37,108 bases of DNA, from the NCBI RefSeq assembly GCF_001426525.1, contig NZ_LMEW01000034.1, forward strand, positions 484,767-521,874. Direction: 5' to 3'. Both the position numbers and the translations under genes were made by a program. This DNA is from Massilia sp. Root133. GTDB lineage: Bacteria; Pseudomonadota; Gammaproteobacteria; Burkholderiales; Burkholderiaceae_D. Below the pieces are notes generated by a model. The model saw only the letters and a program-made list of their open reading frames with translations. It was not told the DNA's origin and made no database searches. Below, piece after piece: positions 31,946 to 37,108 of this stretch. Every line of letters begins with the position of its first letter. Positions within the stretch are counted from its first letter, which is position 1.

Positions 31946-33654
31946 GCCTCGTACCAGCGGTCCTTCGCCAGCAGGATCTCGTGATGCCCCCGCCCCGCGG
32001 GGATCATCGGAAAGCAGTTCTCGGCCTGCTCGACGCGCACGTCGAGCAGGTATGGTCCCTCCGCATCCATGCACGCCGCCACCGCGCCATCGAGTTGGGC
32101 GGGATCCTCGACGCGGCGCGCCTGCCAGCCGAAGGCGCGCGCCAGCGCCACGAAGTCCGGCAGCGCTTCCGAATAACTGTGGCTGTAGCGCCCTTCGTAA
32201 TGCAGCTCCTGCCACTGCCGTACCATGCCCATGCAGCCGTTGTTCGACAGGACCAGCTTCACGGGACACCGGTGCTGCACCGCCGTCGCCAGTTCCTGGA
32301 TGTTCATCAGCACGGACGCGTCACCCGAGATGCACACGACGAGGTCCTCCGGATGCGCGATCTGGGCGCCGATCGCCGCCGGCAGGCCATAGCCCATCGT
32401 GCCCGCGCCGCCCGACGTGAGCCAGCGCCGCGGACGCTCGAACCCGAGATACTGCGCGGCCCACATCTGGTGCTGGCCCACGTCGGTCGACACGATCGCG
32501 CCGCGCCGCGCCACGTAATCCGCCAGCGTGCGCATCAGCCGTTGCGGCAGGATGCCCGCGCTGGACGCCGGCACGTCGAGGCAGCGCGCGGCGCGCCATG
32601 ACGCGATCCTGTCCCACCACGCCGCGACGGGCGCGGGATCGACAGCGTCCAGCATCCCGAGCAGTCCATCGAGAATGGCGGCGCAATCGCCCACCAGGCC
32701 GACGTCCGTGCGCACGACCTTGCCGATCGACGCGGGATCGACGTCGACGTGGACGATGCGCGCGTCCGGACAGAAATGCGCCAGCTTGCCCGTGACGCGG
32801 TCGTCGAAGCGCGCACCCACGCATACGACGAGATCCGCCTCGTGCATCGCGAGGTTCGCTTCCAGCGTGCCGTGCATGCCCAGCATGCCGAGCCAGCGCG
32901 GGTCCGACGCGGGAAACGCGCCCAGCCCCATCAACGTCAGCGTGCACGGCGCATCCTTCCAGCGCACGAGCCGGCCGAATGCGGCGCAGGCGGCGTCGCC
33001 CGCGTTGACCAGGCCGCCGCCGCCGTAGAACACGGGCCGGCGCGCGTGCCGGATCAGGTGCGCGGCCTGCTCGAGCGCGGCTTGCGGCACGCTTGACGGG
33101 ACAGCGTCGGCGGACGAACCGGACCGCGCCGCCGCCACGGCGCTCGCCTGGATATCCTTCGGCACGTCGACCAGCACGGGCCCCGGCCGCCCGCCCAGCG
33201 CCGTCGCGACGGCGGTGCGGATCGTGGCCGCGACGGCCTCGGCGTCGCGCACCTGCGTATTCCATTTCGTGACCGTGCTCGTGATGCCGAGCGCGTCGCA
33301 CTCCTGGAACGCGTTGGTGCCGATCGCACCGGTCGCGACCTGGCCGCTGACGCACAGCACGGGAATCGAATCGCTCAGCGCGTCGAGCAGGCCGGACGTC
33401 GTGTTCGCGACACCGGGGCCGGACGTCACGAACACGACGCCGAGCCGGCCGGTCGAACGCGCATACCCCTGCGCCGCGTGGACGGCCGCCTGTTCGTGGC
33501 GGACGAGGATGTGGCGGATGCGCCGGTCGAGGGCGAGCGCATCGTACAGCGGCAGCACCGCGCCGCCGGGATAGCCGAACACGGTGTCGACGCCGCAGTC
33601 CACCAGCGTGTCGACCAGCACGCGCGCGGCGGTCAAGGGAGTAAGTGTTTTCAT
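31942..33654 (-). CDS. Acetolactate synthase large subunit
   Basis: The product has 570 residues and is a ThDP enzyme that joins two pyruvates, or pyruvate and 2-oxobutyrate, in branched-chain amino acid synthesis. Three domains are visible: Pyr-binding with VFGYPGGAVLPLYD and catalytic Glu54 in VRHEQAAVHAAQG; central domain (about 190-330) with FAD-like FYGGGGLVNAG and VCVGARFDDRVTG; and PP-binding domain with ISGDASVLMNIQEL (GDG is GDA here) and VLSNNGCMGMVRQWQE. It belongs to the IlvB/IlvG type. No small regulatory subunit gene (ilvN/ilvM) is adjacent, so it may be an isozyme. An Lrp-type regulator gene is divergent, as is common for such genes. The ATG at 33654 has only a weak ribosome site. 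Confidence 0.92.
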   Translation of the reverse strand: MKTLTPLTAARVLVDTLVDCGVDTVFGYPGGAVLPLYDALALDRRIRHILVRHEQAAVHAAQGYARSTGRLGVVFVTSGPGVANTTSGLLDALSDSIPVLCVSGQVATGAIGTNAFQECDALGITSTVTKWNTQVRDAEAVAATIRTAVATALGGRPGPVLVDVPKDIQASAVAAARSGSSADAVPSSVPQAALEQAAHLIRHARRPVFYGGGGLVNAGDAACAAFGRLVRWKDAPCTLTLMGLGAFPASDPRWLGMLGMHGTLEANLAMHEADLVVCVGARFDDRVTGKLAHFCPDARIVHVDVDPASIGKVVRTDVGLVGDCAAILDGLLGMLDAVDPAPVAAWWDRIASWRAARCLDVPASSAGILPQRLMRTLADYVARRGAIVSTDVGQHQMWAAQYLGFERPRRWLTSGGAGTMGYGLPAAIGAQIAHPEDLVVCISGDASVLMNIQELATAVQHRCPVKLVLSNNGCMGMVRQWQELHYEGRYSHSYSEALPDFVALARAFGWQARRVEDPAQLDGAVAACMDAEGPYLLDVRVEQAENCFPMIPAGRGHHEILLAKDRWYEA

Positions 33655-33702
33655 CCCTGAATTTTATCGACCTTATCGCCGAAAGTGCTTCACGGTTTTC
33701 GC

Positions 33703-33733
33703 TATAATCTGGCAACTTCCTGAAAAATTTTCA
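33703..33733 (+). promoter_or_regulatory. Promoter -10 and palindrome in the ilv-type/lrp divergent region
   Basis: A perfect TATAAT is at 33703-33708, 31 bp before the Lrp-type gene. A perfect inverted repeat TGAAAA A TTTTCA is at 33721-33733, just before the ATG at 33740, a place suited to autorepression. AT-rich palindromes of this kind are usual for Lrp/AsnC proteins. Binding is inferred. Confidence 0.5.
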
Positions 33734-33739
33734 CCAATT

Positions 33740-34213
33740 ATGGACGACCAGAGAAAAATTTACGATGCAGCCGATCTGCAGATCCTGGCTATCCTCCTGA
33801 AGGACTCGCGCACGCCGCTGCAGGAGATCAGCGGCGCCGTGAACCTGTCGACGACGTCGTGCTGGAACCGCATCAAGCGGATGACGGACAGCGGCCTGCT
33901 GGAGGCGTACACGGTGAAAGTCGACCTGGCGAGCCTCGGCTACCACGACACCGTGATCGTCCAGGTGACGCTGGACAGCCACAGCGAGGAGACGCTGTAC
34001 AAATTCGGCCAGGCGCTCGAATCGATCCCGGAAGTGCTGGAGGCCGCGCTGATCTCGGGCGACTACGACTACTTCATCCGCATCGCCGTGAAGGACACGC
34101 GCGACTACGAACGGCTGCTGCGCGAGCGCATCTACAACATCCCGGGCATCCGCCACAGCAAGTCCAGCTTCGTGCTGCGCACGCTGAAGAAGGTCGATAC
34201 GCCCCTCACCTGA
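33740..34213 (+). CDS. Lrp/AsnC-family transcriptional regulator
   Basis: The product has 157 residues, the usual size. The winged helix-turn-helix (about 10-60) includes DLQILAILLKDSRTPLQEISGAVNLSTTSCWNRIKRM. A RAM ligand-binding domain follows (about 70-150) with GDYDYFIRIAVKDTRDYERLLRERIYNIPGI. It probably senses an amino acid and controls the divergent acetolactate synthase gene and itself. No ribosome site is clear at ATG 33740, and the leader is short. The ligand cannot be read from the sequence. Confidence 0.9.
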   Translation: MDDQRKIYDAADLQILAILLKDSRTPLQEISGAVNLSTTSCWNRIKRMTDSGLLEAYTVKVDLASLGYHDTVIVQVTLDSHSEETLYKFGQALESIPEVLEAALISGDYDYFIRIAVKDTRDYERLLRERIYNIPGIRHSKSSFVLRTLKKVDTPLT

Positions 34214-34261
34214 GGGGCCGGCGCCACACTTTCGGGCAGCTTTCACAGTTAACCGAGTTGC

Positions 34262-34294
34262 GTCTTATGTCTTATAGAAGACTTGAGATACAAT
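34262..34294 (+). promoter_or_regulatory. acnB promoter region with GTCTTAT repeats
   Basis: GTCTTAT occurs twice in tandem (34262-34268 and 34269-34275). The second copy is part of an inverted repeat GTCTT ATAG AAGAC (34269-34282). A TACAAT -10-like box lies at 34289-34294. The GTCTTAT...AAGAC pattern resembles GntR-type operators I recall near TCA-cycle genes of proteobacteria. The regulator is not in the window. Confidence 0.4.
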
Positions 34295-34355
34295 ATCGGC
34301 AGTACCGGGCCAGCAACCGCTGTCCTGCTTTTCAAAACGACTGAAAGAGCTTCCC

Positions 34356-36941
34356 ATGTTAGCCGCATACCGCACCCATGTCGCCGAACGCGCCGCCCTC
34401 GGCGTGCCCCCGCTGCCCCTGTCCGCAGCCCAGACCACGGACCTGGTCGAACTCCTGAAGAATCCGCCGGCTGGCGAAGAAGACTTCCTGGTCGACCTGA
34501 TCACGAACCGCGTCCCGGCGGGCGTGGACGACGCGGCCAAGGTCAAGGCCGCGTTCCTGAACAAGATCGCCCGCGGCGAAGACACCAGCCCGCTGATCTC
34601 GCGCGAACTGGCGACGCGCCTGCTGGGCACGATGCTCGGCGGCTTCAACATCAAGCCGATGATCGACCTGCTGGACGACGCCTTCGTCGGCAAGGTCGCC
34701 GCCGAAGGCCTGAAAAAGACCCTGCTGATGTTCGACTACTTCCACGACGTCAAGGAACTGGCCGACCAGGGCAGCGCCAACGCCAAGGAAGTGATCCAGT
34801 CGTGGGCCGACGCCGAATGGTTCACGTCGCGTCCGGCCGTCCCGGAAAGCATGACCCTCACCGTCTTCAAGGTGTCCGGCGAGACCAACACCGACGACCT
34901 GTCGCCCGCCCCGGACGCGACCACCCGTCCCGACATCCCGCTGCACGCGCTGGCCATGCTGAAGAACCCGCGTCCGGGCATCAACCCGGAAGAGCCGGGC
35001 AAGATCGGCCCGATCAAGCAGATCGAGGCACTGAAGGCCAAGGGCCACCTGGTCGCCTACGTCGGCGACGTGGTCGGCACGGGCTCCTCGCGTAAATCCG
35101 CCACCAACTCGGTGCTGTGGTTCACCGGCGAAGACATCCCGTTCATCCCGAACAAGCGCTTCGGCGGCGTGTGCCTCGGCACCAAGATCGCCCCGATCTT
35201 CTACAACACGATGGAAGACGCCGGCGCCCTGCCGATCGAAGTCGACGTGTCGAACATGGAAATGGGCGACGTCATCGAACTGCGTCCGTACGACGGCAAG
35301 GCCCTGAAGAACGGCGAAACGATCGCCGAATTCAAAGTGAAATCCGACGTGCTGTTCGACGAAGTGCGCGCCGGCGGCCGTATTCCGCTGATCATCGGCC
35401 GCGGCCTGACCTCCAAGGCCCGTGAAGCGCTGGGCCTCGCGCCGTCGACGCTGTTCCGCCTGCCGCAGAACCCGGAAGATTCGGGCCGCGGCTTCTCGCT
35501 GGCCCAGAAGATGGTCGGCCGCGCGTGCGGCCTGCCGGAAGGCCAGGGCATCCGCCCGGGCACGTACTGCGAACCGAAGATGACCACCGTCGGCTCCCAG
35601 GATACCACCGGCCCGATGACCCGCGACGAGCTGAAGGACCTGGCCTGCCTGGGCTTCTCGGCCGACCTCGTGATGCAGTCGTTCTGCCACACGGCCGCGT
35701 ATCCGAAGCTGGTCGACGTCAAGATGCACAAGGAACTGCCGACCTTCATCGAGAACCGCGGCGGCGTGGCACTGCGTCCGGGCGACGGCGTGATCCACTC
35801 GTGGCTGAACCGCCTGCTGCTGCCGGACACCGTCGGCACCGGCGGCGACTCGCACACCCGCTTCCCGATCGGTATCTCGTTCCCGGCCGGCTCGGGCCTG
35901 GTCGCCTTTGCCGCCGCCACCGGCGTCATGCCGCTGGACATGCCGGAATCGGTGCTGGTCCGCTTCAAGGGCGAGATGAAGCCGGGCGTCACGCTGCGCG
36001 ACCTCGTCAACGCGATCCCGCTGTACGCGATCCAGCAAGGCCTCCTGACCGTCGACAAGAAGGGCAAGAAGAACATCTTCTCCGGCCGCATCCTGGAAAT
36101 CGAAGGCCTGCCGAACCTGAAGGTCGAACAGGCGTTCGAACTGTCCGACGCGTCGGCCGAGCGCTCGGCCGCCGGCTGCACGGTCCACCTGGACAAGGCA
36201 CCGATCATCGAGTACATGAACTCGAACATCACGCTGATGAAGTGGATGATCGCGAACGGCTACCTGGACCGCCGCACGCTGGAACGCCGCATCAAGGCCA
36301 TGGAAGCGTGGCTCGCGAAGCCGGACCTGCTGGCACCGGACGCGGATGCCGAGTACGCCGCCGTCATCGAGATCGACCTGGCCGACATCCATGAACCGAT
36401 CGTCGCCTGCCCGAACGATCCGGACGACGTCAAGACGCTGTCCGACGTCGCCGGCGACAAGATCGACGACGTGTTCGTCGGCTCGTGCATGACCAACATC
36501 GGCCACTTCCGCGCCGCTTCGAAACTCCTGGAAGGCAAGACCGACATCCCGGTCCGCCTGTGGGTCGCCCCACCGACCAAGATGGACCAGCAGGTGCTGA
36601 CGGCCGAAGGCCACTACGGCACGCTGGGCCGCACCGGCGCGCGCATGGAAATGCCGGGCTGCTCGCTGTGCATGGGTAACCAGGCGCAGATCCGCAAGGG
36701 TGCGACCGTGATGTCGACGTCGACGCGTAACTTCCCGAACCGCCTCGGCATCGACACCCGCGTGTACCTGGGTTCGGCCGAACTGGCCGCGGTCTGCTCC
36801 ACGCTGGGCAAGATCCCGACCCGCGAAGAGTACATGGCGCACACCGGCGTGCTCACCGAGAACGCCGACCAGATCTACCGCTACATGAACTTCGACCAGA
36901 TCAGCGAGTTCCGCGACGTGGCGGATACCGTCGCCGTCTGA
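34356..36941 (+). CDS. acnB: Aconitate hydratase B (bifunctional aconitase / 2-methylisocitrate dehydratase)
   Basis: The product has 861 residues, matching the usual 860-870. It converts citrate to isocitrate via cis-aconitate in the TCA cycle. The N-terminal HEAT-like domain (about 1-160, LAAYRTHVAERAALGVPPLPL) and swivel domain come before the catalytic part, the AcnB order. The [4Fe-4S] ligands are Cys711 in VGSCMTNIGHF and Cys769 and Cys772 in GCSLCMG, aligning with the E. coli ligands. ATG 34356 has a weak GAAAGAG upstream. It is a single gene, preceded by a promoter with GTCTTAT repeats. An IS3-family element begins 33 bp after the stop. Confidence 0.96.
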   Translation: MLAAYRTHVAERAALGVPPLPLSAAQTTDLVELLKNPPAGEEDFLVDLITNRVPAGVDDAAKVKAAFLNKIARGEDTSPLISRELATRLLGTMLGGFNIKPMIDLLDDAFVGKVAAEGLKKTLLMFDYFHDVKELADQGSANAKEVIQSWADAEWFTSRPAVPESMTLTVFKVSGETNTDDLSPAPDATTRPDIPLHALAMLKNPRPGINPEEPGKIGPIKQIEALKAKGHLVAYVGDVVGTGSSRKSATNSVLWFTGEDIPFIPNKRFGGVCLGTKIAPIFYNTMEDAGALPIEVDVSNMEMGDVIELRPYDGKALKNGETIAEFKVKSDVLFDEVRAGGRIPLIIGRGLTSKAREALGLAPSTLFRLPQNPEDSGRGFSLAQKMVGRACGLPEGQGIRPGTYCEPKMTTVGSQDTTGPMTRDELKDLACLGFSADLVMQSFCHTAAYPKLVDVKMHKELPTFIENRGGVALRPGDGVIHSWLNRLLLPDTVGTGGDSHTRFPIGISFPAGSGLVAFAAATGVMPLDMPESVLVRFKGEMKPGVTLRDLVNAIPLYAIQQGLLTVDKKGKKNIFSGRILEIEGLPNLKVEQAFELSDASAERSAAGCTVHLDKAPIIEYMNSNITLMKWMIANGYLDRRTLERRIKAMEAWLAKPDLLAPDADAEYAAVIEIDLADIHEPIVACPNDPDDVKTLSDVAGDKIDDVFVGSCMTNIGHFRAASKLLEGKTDIPVRLWVAPPTKMDQQVLTAEGHYGTLGRTGARMEMPGCSLCMGNQAQIRKGATVMSTSTRNFPNRLGIDTRVYLGSAELAAVCSTLGKIPTREEYMAHTGVLTENADQIYRYMNFDQISEFRDVADTVAV

Positions 36942-36974
36942 GGCGCGGGTTGACACAAAAGAAAGGCTCCCGAC

Positions 36975-37108
36975 TGAACTGACCCCATAAAGTTGGACGG
37001 TTTAGTTCCCTAGGCAGCCAAGGCCTGGGCCCTGTACTGAACAGGGCTCAGGCCTTTTAGTTTGAGCTTGATTCGGTCGTGATTGTAATAGTGGATGTAG
37101 TCGGCCAA
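36975..37108. mobile_element. End of an IS3-family insertion sequence (cut by window edge)
   Basis: The terminal inverted repeat starts at about 36975 (TGAACTGACCCCATAAAGTT), a form common in IS3-family elements. The transposase 3' end follows on the minus strand. The other end of the element lies outside the window, so its length and target duplication cannot be given. Confidence 0.85.
37010..37108 (-). CDS. IS3-family transposase (OrfB), C-terminal 32 residues, cut by window edge
   Basis: The minus-strand frame is open to the window edge and ends in TAG at 37010-37012. It encodes DYIHYYNHDRIKLKLKGLSP followed by VQYRAQALAA, the typical C-terminal tail of IS3-family DDE integrase-type transposases (rve domain). 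The catalytic triad lies outside the window. Nothing in the visible part is broken. Confidence 0.88.
   Translation of the reverse strand: MADYIHYYNHDRIKLKLKGLSPVQYRAQALAA

Noticed and set aside
34359..36956. A long open frame (865 codons) on the strand opposite acnB
   Set aside because: It mirrors acnB codon for codon, a common effect of GC-rich codon use. Its product is a low-complexity Arg/Asp/Val/Gly-rich protein with no recognisable domain, while acnB has all cluster ligands.

Overview
The window looks like chromosomal DNA of a GC-rich betaproteobacterium of the Oxalobacteraceae type (Massilia, Duganella or a relative). This is inferred from the protein mix (aconitase B, Bug-type and 2-hydroxycarboxylate transport proteins, many secreted glycoside hydrolases, TonB receptors), the GC-rich codon use and the strong AGGAGG-like ribosome sites. 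No 16S rRNA or other marker is present, so the genus is a guess. No tRNA, rRNA, CRISPR array or prophage was seen.

Layout. 1-6.6 kb: the 3' end of a ketodeoxyglucarate dehydratase gene (kdgD), then a secreted GH2 glycosidase and a secreted GH29 alpha-L-fucosidase on the minus strand, divergent from a TonB-dependent receptor. 6.6-10.9 kb: a metal-response block with a CusS/CusR-like two-component system, divergent from a CzcE-like protein, a DUF305 protein and a YVTN beta-propeller protein. 10.9-14.1 kb: the C-terminal stub of another TonB receptor, an aldehyde dehydrogenase and a MASE1-GGDEF diguanylate cyclase. 14.2-14.45 kb: a cluster of palindromes that includes a MITE-like element. 14.5-16.6 kb: a GH74 xyloglucanase. 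16.8-20.4 kb: a stand-alone clpP, an ECF sigma factor and a FUSC/YccS membrane protein. 20.4-24.4 kb: a membrane-anchored DJ-1/PfpI-like protein lacking its nucleophilic cysteine, a Bug solute-binding protein paired with a 2HCT carrier, and a TRIC/YadS membrane protein. 24.6-26.4 kb: a TonB C-terminal domain lipoprotein and two DHFR/RibD-like reductases. 26.4-28.2 kb: an AT-richer patch of small unknown genes and dispersed repeats. 28.2-31.9 kb: GH43 and GH97 glycosidases around a small secreted unknown. 31.9-37 kb: an acetolactate synthase large subunit, a divergent Lrp/AsnC regulator, acnB, and the end of an IS3-family element cut by the window edge.

How it works together. Five secreted glycosidases (GH2, GH29, GH74, GH43, GH97) and a TonB receptor suggest use of plant cell-wall polysaccharides such as fucogalactoxyloglucan or arabinogalactan, and kdgD fits sugar-acid catabolism. 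The strongest new observation is a 14-bp LacI-type operator (close to TGTTATCGATAACA) in three promoters: GH29/TonB receptor, GH43 and GH97. It links glycosidase genes 25 kb apart into one probable regulon whose regulator is not in the window. Other points worth a second look are the cysteine-less DJ-1 protein whose start codon lies in a perfect inverted repeat, the 2HCT carrier with a Bug partner, the CzcE-DUF305-YVTN operon under an apparent CusR-like direct repeat, and the MITE-like element.
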